DNA of 64,000 bases, from assembly GCA_003344405.1 (NCBI GenBank), contig NOWV01000093.1:230859-294858 (forward strand), given 5' to 3'. This document shows positions 1-12,800 of this stretch, piece after piece; positions within the stretch are counted from its first letter, which is position 1; each line of letters starts with the position of its first letter. The notes below the pieces were generated by a model. The model made no database searches. It was not told where the DNA came from and worked only from the letters and a program-made list of their open reading frames with translations. This DNA comes from Trichoplax sp. H2 (Eukaryota; Placozoa; Uniplacotomia; Trichoplacea). Made by a program: the position numbers and the translations under genes.

Positions 1-2041
1 ATATCTTAATTACTTCAGGAATCGTTTATACAACCCGTGGAAAACAAACGACTTTGACTTTACTCTACTAAAGTCAATTAATATCATACAAATATTTCCG
101 TACTATACTTAGATATTGATTAAAAGAATTGGCAGATTCTTGAAAATTTTGTTAAGCCAAAATGAAATTTAATTTACTGTATGATGTAATTTCTTATTTT
201 GTTATGTAGTAGTTTATCTCATCGAATTAATATTTTATCTATATACTCCTTTCAAGGTATTATAAATATCTTGTGCCAAATTATAGAATATATTTCAAAC
301 TGTACTTTTATCTATAAATACATATACGGTACATTGCTTGTAGAATTAAGCGGATTTTGATTGCAAAACATTGTATAAATTGCTGTATTAATGCTTTGAT
401 ACTTATGCACTAACCCTTCTATGTACAAATATACATAATTGTTACAATTACTTTTAAAAACTAGTTATGCTTGTTACAAATGCTTTGCTAATATGCATAA
501 TGCATTATAGATATTGCCTAAATAGTGCAATATTAACTATCTGCATATAAATTTTACGCTAATACATGACAGTTGCTGAACTTACATAGCTGTATTAAAT
601 GAAATACCTAGTCGCTTTAGAGCATAGAGACTACTAACGACTGTCTGGAATCGTTAACTATTAAATTACTAGCAATAGTAATACTATAATTTCAAAACGA
701 ATTAAATTTAATTTGTAGTCCTGCGCTTAATGCTTTGAGTAGGCGTTGACCTATTTGGCTAGTAACTGACTAGTGTGCTGCTAACAAATGCTACCGCTAC
801 ACCCCATGCTAAACTAGCAATTTCATGCAATTGAAATGTGCTTCTAGATGCATAAAGTGTTATAAAATTGATTCATAATAGTATAGTACGTTTATAGCGA
901 TATCTACACTGCGCAAATAGATACATACTTGTATTATAGGCAATGAAACTGTACAGATTAGACTAGCTAATATCGATCTCATTTATTCTACTCTACTTGT
1001 AGATTAATAACGCAGATAATATCGTTGTCAGTTAGAAAATCTATGGGATGGCGAGGCAAGCTACTTAAATAATAATTTGGATTGTTAGCAAAAAAGGTCA
1101 AAAAAATTATTAGGCCACAATTATTTAGTATTAAGGTATTAAAAATAGTTATAATCCTGCTATACTACCGTGAATTCATGATCAAATGTTGTTGTTCTTT
1201 ATATTCCTGTATCATAAGTGATCGTGAATTGAATATGATCAAGGAATATAATTATACTTTCAATGATGCATTTAGCAGCAATTCTAATATTGTAGATATC
1301 TAGATGTGATGGAGTATGTACACATTGATATTCTCTACTTTCTTACTGTAAAAGTCACTAACAGATTACGGGATACAGTTTCGACTTCGAGTAACAATTA
1401 TACATGTAGAAGTAAATTATATTTTCGACAACATTTCCATGTTTACAAATGTAGGCCATAACCTAGTAACGTACTAGCAATGTTGAACTAAGTATCTTAA
1501 TAATTAATTATTATCTAAAATAGCTAAGAATGTGAAACACATATTGTGTTTAAGCTGAACATACTGTATGTATCAAAAATTGTATTTCTTTTTCGTTTAT
1601 TGATCAAATACTGTGTCATTGATTAACACTGTGTCGAATTATTCTGAATAGTCACCTACATTATAAAGAAACTAACAATATTCTTTAATGATTATAATAA
1701 TGAATAATAGCATAAGCCATATAGTATGAAGAAACACTACTGTAATTATGACGCATTATATAGTACAGAGCCAGATTTATAATAAATATCCAATATCAAA
1801 CTATATAGTGTTTCTACATATTTGATACAGATTCATAAGTATGCTCGATGATGACGATTAAAAGATTTTCAGTATGACAGTAACACAGAATGATTTCATA
1901 AAGAAGTAATGCTGATATGGCTAATTGATTCGATGTTAATTTAATGTTCGCATTTTATAAATGCGTTTACAAAGAACTATTACGTTGTTTGAATGCTAAA
2001 TCCCTAGAAATAGAGCGGCGTTAGCCAATCTTCAGCAATGA
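1..2041. other. Intergenic, no gene recognised
   Basis: AT-rich sequence 3' of HEATR6. The only open frame of note (plus strand, 1,082-1,303, 73 codons) has low-complexity composition, no family resemblance and no flanking splice-linked exons, so I do not call it. No tandem array or RNA gene was recognised. Confidence 0.6.
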
Positions 2042-5000
2042 CTAGCTTGTTGCATTATCCTCTTCACCAGCTGTCAATTTTTCTAGTAATATTTGAAGAA
2101 ACTCTGATCCATCACCATTAAAGTCTTTCAATAGAGCAGACAGATGATCTAATAGGAGAGTGCAGTTCATTACTATCACTAAAAGTCATTATTAATTAAT
2201 TTACTTGTAAATTAACTTTTTCAGTACACTAAAACTTTACTTTCATAAATTCTTAAGTAATTTAATTATAGATCAATACAGATTTACAAAGTTTGATATA
2301 GCTGTACCTGTAAACTTCTTTTTGTATTCTTGAAATTTCGTGGAATCGTTTACGTCAGGCGCCTAGCCAATTATATTTCGAAAATAGAACAGTTGGTCAT
2401 AAATTTTGCAAACAATTATATCTTTCTAATATCGTAGAGTATTCTAACATGTTAATTTTATACCTGCCGCTGCGAAATTTCCGATGGATAATCCTTCAAA
2501 AATTGAGCTAATCTATCTTCCAGGCCTGATAATTGAGTTCGGACGTATGATATATCAGTTTCTTTCATTAACGATGCAATATGACAGATTGATACATATA
2601 TCTACAAAATAAAAGAATTGAATTGGTTATTGTAAAAATAAATTAAAAGGACATGATAATGTCCTCAATGATTTAAATGCATAGCTACCTGATCCTTAAG
2701 ATTATTGAGGTGTCTATATTCATTGAAGTCTGTTGTCACAGCACTACTACTCAAGCAGACAACATAACTTTTCCATATACTAGCATAAAGTGCTGGGTCT
2801 CCATAGCATCTTCGATCGGAAGCAGATGACAACGCTTGCGCGGCAGTGATACGAACCTATTAATATTACAGAATATCCAGAATCATAAATATTTGATCGT
2901 AGTACGGACAAGTAAAAATTTAGATTTCACGAGATATCTGAAACATAAGTTCCTACTTTAAAGTTCTTGCAAGTTTCGATAGCAAACATCAACGTGTTAA
3001 ATACCGATGTCTAGAGAAGAATGAAAATTGCTCAGCATCAGTATTGTCTAAACATACGCTTATAATAAACTTCAGAAAATCCATATACCGTCCACTTAAT
3101 AGCTCCTACAGCAATTGCGGTATTTTGAAACATCTTTCCTAACGCGCTACAAGCATTCCATCTCACCTTATTATGAGAATTTGTGGAGAAAATTTATTAC
3201 ATACAACGACGAGAACGTACTGAAATAGCAGATTACATTGGACAATAAACAACTTCTGCACCTTCATCATCCCGGATCCAACACTTTTACTTAAAAGAGC
3301 CATGGACTTGCTGATGTAGTCTTGAAACTCTTCCTTCTCTATTGGCCGATCATTTAGATAATAAGATTAAACGAATTCATCTTATATACAAAGCATATTA
3401 ACTGCTGTACTTACCGAGATGATTACTTGATAGGAACTGCAGCATATTTCCCAAAGCACGCATTATGTTAAACTTAATCTGAGAAGGTGAATAAAAGTAT
3501 TATAAATTTAATACATCTGTTTATGTAAACCCGTAGTGTAACCTATCTGTCTTACAAGAAAGTTTAAAAATGGTAATATCCTATTAATTTACCTTATCAT
3601 TGTCATCTGTAGCTTTTAGAATTACTGCGTAAATTCTCGATATAAGCTTCATAGAAAAGTTTTCATGATACTGTGATCTGTATACGTAGTAAATAACAAG
3701 CTAAAGTCTGAATCTTGCTAAATCCTACATATAGAATTTTCAAAATAGCTACCTATTTACTACCATCGCATCAATTACATTAGCAAGAGACCATGCAGCC
3801 TTTACTCGAACATTTAGCTGACTATTTTCAATAGCATTTAGTATTTCAATTACGCAATCAGCAGTAAATGAGGTGTCCTAAGTGTGTGAGTTAAGGGACA
3901 ATAGTAAGCATTGAGACAAGTTAGATATCTACTTTGATGCTAAAAAATTAAAAATAATACTCACATCGCGTAGCATTGGGTACATCGTAAAAACCCCTAC
4001 ACATCGTACCGCTGAAGCCTTGAAATGATCAAAGTGATTCAATCTTAAAAACTATTAACTTTTTTGCTCTTTGTTAAAACTGAATTCATAAAATATTATT
4101 TGTTTATGCTAGATTTAAAAATGAAAGTTCACCTTAACGAAAGGGTTCTCATCTTTACAGAGCGTGAGTAATGTAGTCATACAGAAAATTCTTAATGTCA
4201 TCTACAAAAGGAGATTATGACGTTAAATAATAATACCATCTATTTAATTTTACGGCATAAAAACATGATATGCTATACAAATTCTTTATTCTCGTAATAG
4301 CCTATAGTTTTATCTTACTGGTAATTCCTGAAATACTTCAGCTCCAATCATAGATAAACAATCACAACCTGCAGCACGGATCGTGCTGTTAACACTGGGT
4401 TGTGAGAGATTTTGCAACACATCAGACAAGAGATATTTCCAGTAATTAACCGCTTCAAGCAAATATGCTTCCTTATTATTTGCGTCCGCTTCAGCAATGT
4501 TTCGTTGCCTAATACGAGCAATTTCTTCCAGCAGTTTAACAGCATACAATGTAATCTTACGATCACCATCAGCCATGCAATCAGAGGCAATGTTTTTAAG
4601 GTCATGTAATGATTTCCGTACGATTTGAGGATAATTAGCAGCAAACACAATTAAGACTTGCAGTGCATCCTCTGCTATCGGCGACTGCAGTGATAAACTG
4701 TTCATACTATCATCTAAATTCGTAACTTGCTTAGACTCATATAACAGATTACTGCATAACTTTATAAGCCATGGCGAGTGATTTGATAACGGATGAGCAT
4801 TATCTATAGGTTTAAAGTTATAGCCAGGATACACTGATGCAGAAAGCAATTGTTGCATTTCTGATGATGGTCCTTCAGTTGAAATAACTGATGTAAGACA
4901 GGCTAGAAATGCTACTCGAATGTTATGATCTTTTTTATACATATAATGTAAGATACTATCGATTATCTTGGATAAGAAACCTTCCTGCAATCTATTGTAT

Positions 5001-8000
5001 GGAGTATTTGTAACAACAACGGCTAGACATTTAAGAATTTGAAGTATTAATTGATTGGAATTTGCTTGTTGTAAAGATTTAATTAAAGAGCGATGTACTT
5101 CATGTAGCATAGATGCTAAAGTAAAGGAAAACGAGATAAAAGGTCCATTCGATTTATCCTTGTAATTTGCAGCCGTTAGATAGGACTTTGAACCATCGAA
5201 TAGAGCTGTTAGCAAGAATAGGCCACCCTGGCGACACTTTATTGAATTGTCCTTGGTAATACATGTGAAAATGCTTGGAGCTTTGCTTTCAGTACTATCA
5301 GGTATGAAGTAATGCCAATAACCTAAAGATGTAGCTTTTCTACATCTTTTGAAAATAGTTTGTAAGCAGGATAAAGCACTAAGGCGGACTTTAGACATGG
5401 CTGATTTTAGTTTTAATACTTGGCCACTTTCATTATCGGAATACTCCGATTCAGAAGTGACCAAAGATTTCATGGACAGACTTGTATTGAATCCATGAGC
5501 AGAATCAGATGTTTTGAGAGCAATTCCTGCTGAATCGGTAGATAGTGGCGAAGAGATTGCGTCCATGGCGGCAGGATTGCTAGAAATTTTGTCGGTATTT
5601 TTACGAGGATATCTAGAACGTTTTTGAGATGATAGTGCACCGCTATCTTGCGCTTTTGTTGGAGATCCCCCTGTTTCAATGGTATCAATTGGGATTATTA
5701 TTTAAATAAAATGAGTATCTTAATTTTAGAGGATCATGATTATAGCTACAAAGTAAACTTTACCGTGAGTTAATAAGACCGAAGCTTGAGCTTGCGTTAA
5801 AGTCACTTTCTCTATACCATGTAGCATGAATACCTTTTAAGTAAGGTTGGAAAAAAGGTGTAATACGATGGTATTATATTTCTGATAATTTATTAAAATT
5901 TTTCACAATTACCAGCAGTATTATTATAACAAAATAACAGGAAAAAGACATACCCGCAGAACAGAGATTAATGGATTTAACGAAATAGTGTCTAGATTAT
6001 GAATTGCTGACAGTAGGTTTAGTAGAGATCGTAATGTGGAATTAAAATTCTGTAAAATGAAGATTAATCAATTTGTATGAATAGTCCAAAAACCTATTGG
6101 TGATTTCAAAGTGATTATTATGAAAATGATGTTCTAAATCAAACAGGAATAATCAATACCCGACATGCCCTTAGAGGGTCAGTAAAGTTTGTGTCTAAAT
6201 ATGTTTCCATTGTCTTTTGCAGTATCTCATAAGACATTTGATAATGTTTCAATTCCAATGATGCTGCTGCAGCTTTTACTGATCTTTAATTTATTATTGT
6301 AAAGAAAAAAATCTCGTTAAAATTATGTCATGGTGAGAATAATTTTAAAAATATAGATTAAAAGGGTTAAAGAATATGCCTTTACGCTGTAATAATATTA
6401 ACAGACTTACTTGAATGCAAGGTTGCCAACACATTGAATAGCTAATCGAGATATCTCGTCATTTTTCGATTGGGAGTAACGAGTTAGAATACCAATCGGT
6501 TGGGATGTATTTAACATTTGGTTACAAAACTACACAAGATTGTAGAAAGTCAAAAACATTGGATTAGCTATTACCCTATCAATATTTCAAGTACTGTATA
6601 TTAATACCGAGAATAAAGTGTCTATTACCTTTAAACAGTTAGCTCCTCTACCATATAGAATGGCCCCTAGAGCTCTTAATGAATCAGTAACGGACCATTC
6701 ATAACATGTATTAGAAAACTGAATCAGAAAGGTTAATAATTCATCGAGGGTCTTGTGATTTAACTTTACCTAACACACAAAATACAATTGATTATTCATA
6801 CGTTATCAATCAAGCATATAACAATACCAATAAGAGGAGAAAATGAAATGATTCAATCAACTTACATCCTGCTTATAAACAGCATTGTAGATATACTGAC
6901 AAAATTTGACTACCAAATGTTCATTTGATGAAGGAATCAAGCGGCAAGAATGAAGTAGCAATTGGTTGCATTCCTATAGACAATTAGGTAGAAAGTATTA
7001 TTACTTTAAGGTTACTTCAGTCCATACGATAATCATTGTATCATTATTTAAATGTAATTATTATCTATCTAATTTTAGGCGTAGGGCAAATAAATGTTCA
7101 GACAAGCGGAAAATGGCTAAATGATGTCATGATTGACGTTTCATTTACGAGTATACTTCTGTCGCAAATGACTACACGAAATGATAGGGTCTGCGATAGT
7201 GATCTATCTGTGGATCAATTCAATTAGACGGACCTACCAAATTTTACTCTCCTCTATCATATCCTATCTACTGTATATTACATTTATTGTCATCAAAATA
7301 GAGAGATCTGGTAAAGAAGCTGTACTATACAAGACTTTAAGTTTTCAAACTATGTTTTATCATTACCAAATGAATGAATTTATAAAGCTAAATGAGAAGC
7401 TGCTTTACTGTACGCATCTAAATGCTTGACGTAAGCAATGTTTGTAAATCTGTATAGACCGTGTTTTGATGAAATCTTGCCTCAAGTAGTGTACCATGGC
7501 CATCTCAATAGTTGGACAGTCGTATTCAGTTGATAGTCAATTGAAGATTTTACCTGTGTTTAAAGACTGCGATGTTCTATTGACCTAAGGATTGATCTTG
7601 AAATTATTATTGTGGAATGATGTTGCTTTGATTGAGTTGGAACACGACTGAATTTACTAAAGCCTAATTTCTGCTTCATTCAATGCTTTCAACGTACAGA
7701 TATTTTATTTTCCCTTTAGGTTCGATTGAAATCGATACAATAAGAAACTGTAGGTAGAAGTATACCATGGCTATCTTAATAGTTGGACAGTCGTAGTCAG
7801 TTGATAGTCAATTGAAGATTTTGCCTCTATTTGAAGACTGCGATGTGCTGTTCTATTGACCTAAGGATTGATCCTGAAATTCTTATTGTGGAATGATGTT
7901 GCTTTGATTGAGTTGGAACATGACTGAATTTACTATAGCCTAATTTCTGCTTCATTCAATGCTTTCAACGTACAGATATTTTATTTTCCAGTTAGGCTCG

Positions 8001-8327
8001 ATTGAAATCGATACAGTAAGAAACTGTATGTAGAATTAAAGACGGTAGTATCGAATTGCATTCATTACTTTCAAGGTGAATTATACTAGTAAATTGTTAG
8101 ATCAAAATTGTCATTGTCGATCGTGTTTATCCTAGTCATCATGAACAAACCCTTTCAGGAGGGAATTTTTCTCCACTGTAGGCCAAGGAATTAAGTCCAT
8201 CCAGGCTACTGTTGAACGTCTCTTCTAAGCGATAATCATCTCGACTTAACTGGATGATTCTATTATAATAAAATTGCCAATCGGGGACTTGTTGGCCGTC
8301 CATGATTGCATTTTTGCCAAGGTACAA
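2042..8327 (-). CDS. HEATR6: HEAT repeat-containing protein 6 (20 exons)
   Basis: Exons in coding order: 8327-8151, 6973-6866, 6769-6629, 6529-6411, 6283-6160, 6049-5954, 5833-5764, 5670-4319, 4201-4133, 4018-3965, 3877-3753, 3677-3593, 3478-3415, 3338-3262, 3166-3089, 3010-2957, 2856-2689, 2601-2464, 2362-2308, 2178-2042. All junctions keep frame, giving about 1,096 residues against 1,181 in human. Exon 8 (about 450 codons) carries the family's DUF4042 region (about residues 365-550, with GYWHYFIPDS and the LEGSK-like FDGSK motif). Later exons give typical HEAT helices, for example VRWNACSALGKMF and RVKAAWSLANVID. The first exon is the least certain: it relies on a GTTTGT donor and on a match to the family N-terminus, and ATG 8327 or the later Met at about 8303 could be the start. 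HEATR6 is a helical scaffold, reported as amplified in breast cancer; its biochemical role is poorly known. Intron 1 holds a 271-bp tandem duplication. Confidence 0.9.
7492..8036. repeat. Two-copy 271-bp tandem duplication in HEATR6 intron 1
   Basis: The block starting TACCATGG at 7492 recurs at 7763. The two copies are nearly identical (a few substitutions and one small insertion near GCGATGTGCTG). Each ends at a GAAACTGTA-GTAGAA segment. It sits wholly inside the first intron of the minus-strand gene. Confidence 0.85.
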
Positions 8328-9860
8328 GAGCTAGTTTGCGCAAGATCAGCCTCACCGGCCATCACGGACCGATTGCGGTTTGAAGGTCCCAACGTTGATA
8401 CATAACCCTATGGAGTGTTCGATACAGGCAGGCGATACCATAGCAAACAGTGTTGTATTGATCCACGCTTCTGTCACTACTCCTGGTCGACGACCGTTGC
8501 CTCATCCATCTACAGTGTACAGTCTACAGTATTATGTACTGTCAATACGGAGCTGTGGTGACGGTGGAGTACTGTACAGTCGGACGGGCGGACATTGCGA
8601 TGGCTTCATTGCTGCTCTCAATTGAGATTGAATGGCAGAGTTGTGGTCCTGGCGTACTTCCTTCGGTAGGTAGAGGCTCGGTTCGGATTGATTTTTTTCA
8701 AAATAAATCAAGATCAACTGTAAATTGTATTTATTTTTTACCCAGTGCAGAGCCATGACTACCATGTCATCCATGTTGCAATGTTTTAGAATTACAGTAG
8801 TATCAAACTCACTTTGGAACTACACTCCTTCCTTAACACCATCGAAACTGGTGGAAATTCCACGGGATACGCGACATCATTTGAAGTAAATCATGGAGAA
8901 TCGCTATGAAGTTTATCCTTGGAGGATGATTTGTCTTCGTGTCAGTCTGTCTGTCGCTCATTTTGGTACCGTACGCAAGGGGACGAGGTTACGGACGATG
9001 GGACAGAAGGGCACTGGCAGGACTCTGTCAGTGGGTACAGTATGCCTCCGTCGAAATGAATTGACTGATCATTCTTAAGACTGGACGATCCTTCTTGTAG
9101 GTGATCGAATTCTCAAGATTGGCCGCTATGTTCCTAAATTAAGGACAAAATTTGTTCTTTGAAATGGTCGTAACATAGATACTGTGGAGAAAGAGACATC
9201 CCTGTCTGCTAATAAATCAAAGACTACCGGAAATCTTCCAGCCTCGGACACTGAGTACAGTATGGAGTTTTACAGTACGATCCAAATCACTGCCCACTGA
9301 ACACGTGACCGTACACGTTACTCGTCCGATAGGATGGGCTGAACCAATCAGCCAATCAGATGTCACCGTTATTGTCTACAGTAAACAATCGTTTGAATTT
9401 GAATGAGTTCCAACTATCCCATCTACGTCACTAACAGACTCACACCATAAACGTACCAATCCAACCGGGTCGAAGCAAATCCATACTGTACTATAGACTC
9501 GCAGACACACATACGACACACCATAGCCAGCCACCGCTCAGGGTCATACTGGTACCAAAAGCTGTAACCTTTTACCCCCCCCCCCCCCCCCACTAACCCT
9601 CAGGTCCTTGGGTGAATAGAAGCTAGTATGACTTGGTTGTAGCCCACCCCTGGTGGTCAAAATTTGGGGCCACGTTCAGGTACAAGTTGTCCTTGCTCTT
9701 GCCTAAACTAGTCGACTAGAGAATCCCTTGATTGCCATTTTACTTTTCTCATCGCTAAATTACTGGATAGAATAGTTCATACTTTCCATCAGCTAGTGGT
9801 GAAGATCGTGAGAATTGCTGTTTTCAACTTGTTATCAAGTCATCCATACGATAGATCAAA
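8328..9860. promoter_or_regulatory. Divergent intergenic region between HEATR6 and AACS
   Basis: About 1.5 kb separates two divergently read start codons, so both promoters should lie here. The sequence is visibly richer in G+C than its surroundings. It has many GTACAGT/ACTGTAC words (8,514-8,582), a run of 17 C at 9,575-9,591 and several overlapping open frames on both strands that look like by-products of the composition. No TATA box or specific factor site can be defended. Confidence 0.45.
9575..9591. repeat. Poly-C run (17 C)
   Basis: Uninterrupted homopolymer of 17 cytosines about 270 bases upstream of the AACS start codon. The length may be unstable or misassembled. Confidence 0.9.
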
Positions 9861-12800
9861 ATGAGCCAACAGAACGGTGGCTATTCCAAGCTAATGTGGA
9901 GTCCAAATCCCGACGTCGTCACCAACATGGATCAATTTCGTCATGCGGCCAACGAAAAATTTCATTTACAACTAAGTAAGTAATTGCTATATTATTTTTC
10001 CCCTTTAAATCAAGCTATCGTAGGATCCAAAGCTACCACATCTATCCATTGTCTCCATTTTATTTGCATTGGCTTACGAAATTAATGCACCATTTGGGCT
10101 GTTTCCATTGTCTACTCTCATCATCACTCACGTAGCTTGAAACTCGGGCAAGAATTTCACTTGGACTGCAAATAAAAAATGGCACCAATTTCATTTTTCA
10201 ATCGCCTATTTTACTCCATGGACAGAGTACATACAATGTCATGGATTAACCCTTTTCACTCATCCTACCATGATCCTATCCATGCCCTATTTGAAACAAC
10301 ATCATATTTATATACTGTATTGGATGTCTCCGATTGACGACCCTACCCACTACTCAAGAGATTGCATCATAGTAACACAGACAGCACAGTACTTGCATAG
10401 GATTCATGATTATCATTTCTTAAATTACATACTGTAGGATTTTAATTAAAAGTACCAAACTTTTGAATACCGCAAATAAATTAATTCAACACGAATTGAG
10501 CCTGTGTTGGCCAACCAAAGGATCAAGTAAAATCACAGTCCTAGTATTCGATCGAAACCCCTGCCAGACGCTTTATGCAAACTACCATGTCTCCTCTTCT
10601 CCTTATTATAGTCCAGTCTAAAATATAGATCGATTACAGGACTAGCAGCGACATGATATCATCACCTTGAATAAACTATACAGGAGCACAACATGTTTTG
10701 CTTGCTCCAATTATTCCAACATCTCCATTATAAATGTTAACGATAAAATAGCTAATTAGCATTTTGGGCTAGACTACTAGAAAGTTGGATCGAGTCATGG
10801 TTGCTCCAGCAATAAACTACTCAGAAGCACAACGTGTTTTTCTTGCTCAAATAATTTCAACATCGCCATTGTTAATATCCACGATAAAATAGCTTATTAG
10901 CATGCTAAGCTAGACTACTAGATAGTTGGATCGAGTCATGATTGCTCCAGCATTCGTACACCATCGCATCTGCTGAATACCATCCATTAACTTCAGATCA
11001 TGGTTACCATACTGTCGATAACGATAGGAGTCGACTGTCTTAAGTTGCGTAATAAAGATTTGGAGCGTTCATGCTTGGAGCTAAATTATGGCATAGACTA
11101 ATTGTTGGAACTCATCTTATTCCAGGCAGCAGATTGCCAAACAGAACAAAGCCATTGATTGATTGATACTCAAAACATGTTTTACACCACCGTACTATCA
11201 ATAATTCATAGATACTACCATCAGTATAAAGAATGCTCTACAAATTTTGCATAATCTTAATATAGAGAATTCCCTTGATATTGCGATAGAGGAATGATAA
11301 TACTGTATACAGCATAATCGAAGAATTACAATCGTATTACGATTCAGTAATTCATTAGGAGCAGCATTAAGAGCTTATTTTTTTTATGTACAGCACTGTA
11401 CTGTATAACATCATTAGATATTGTGCTTACAATCACAAATTGTTGATGGATTTCAATTTTAAAATTACGTTTCATTTTTTCCACATTAAAGGCGTCTTGA
11501 ACGCACTGTCGTAGATGGAGCATAGTCAAACATGCTCACTCAACTTAACAGTAATCAGTATTGTGATCGATCCGATTCAATATCGTACAGTAAGCTGAAA
11601 ATTCGACCATTGCAAATCGTATTTCAGATCACTCTACATCGGCTACAAACCGTAATGCGATATACTGTACAAGATATTACTTCTGCATTTCTTTCTAGAC
11701 ATCCACTATCCAAAATGTCATGACACCAGTTAGCCTAAATACTGTATACGTAGTTGATTATTTTTATGTCTTCATTTGTAGAGGCGATAGAAGCGATTCG
11801 TTTTTTTTTTTTGGAGGGGGGGGAAGGACAGATAAAGGATTTATCTATCCATCGTCCGACTTTAATCATGGCAGCACAAATCCATGCATGCTAAATGCTC
11901 CTTAACTACTACTAATAATAAAGACTGTCAAAATGTTCCATCCGATACTGCAATCAATTAACATTGCATGTCCAAAGCAGATCTATAAATGGTAATCTAT
12001 TAATTTAATTTTCTAAAAAAGTTCAACTCCTATACACGTGCTATAATAACTACGTAGAACTACGGTAGGATTTATTATTTCATATCAATGGATCATTTTG
12101 ACTAGTTAATGCATAATTCTAATGTATTGCATTAATAATAAGCATATGTTACCGTTTATTCATAGATACAAAGGTATTTATTGACCATGACAGATCCGGT
12201 TTTTTTCCAACTGTTCTACTTCTTATTAAACAATAAACTAATAGTAACGTTTATATAGTAGCTGAAGGTGGGTAGTGTTGGATAGGATTTACCTTTGCAG
12301 AAATCATATACTACATGCTGTCATTTGCAGCTTTTTCTTTCTTTGTATGTGTAGAAAATAAAAATAAGAATTCAAAATATAAAATTGGCAAGAGATTACC
12401 TACAACTACAGTAGAAATTACTCTATCAAGTAGAATCATTTAGACAATGGCTACAATGCATTGATGAAATGCAGACAAATAGAAAGTTTTCAGAAATGAA
12501 ATATACAGTACAGTATACGAGTCTATGCAATCATGAACCTATATATCTATGTCGGACCGTATTTCACTGTATGTTTTTATCACCGTCAAAATTAATCGAT
12601 GATAGTATTTCAAACGGACCTGCTAAATTGACTATCGTAGACAAACATTCCAGTAGCTAAGACTATCCGATTAGTGGACGTTTGCTAATTTCGGACCTTT
12701 ACAAAGGTATCACTGCTTCTGTTTACCAAAATTGAATCATGCCACACTGTTTAAACAATTTGAACATTGCCAACTAAAACTTCATACCCCTAGACTAGCA

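Noticed and set aside
1082-1303. 73-codon plus-strand open frame
   Set aside because: Low-complexity Lys/Ile/Tyr-rich composition typical of AT-rich noncoding DNA and no splice partners.
8380-9078. Cluster of overlapping open frames on both strands
   Set aside because: They overlap one another in several frames, resemble no family and coincide with a G+C-richer patch that lowers stop-codon frequency by chance.
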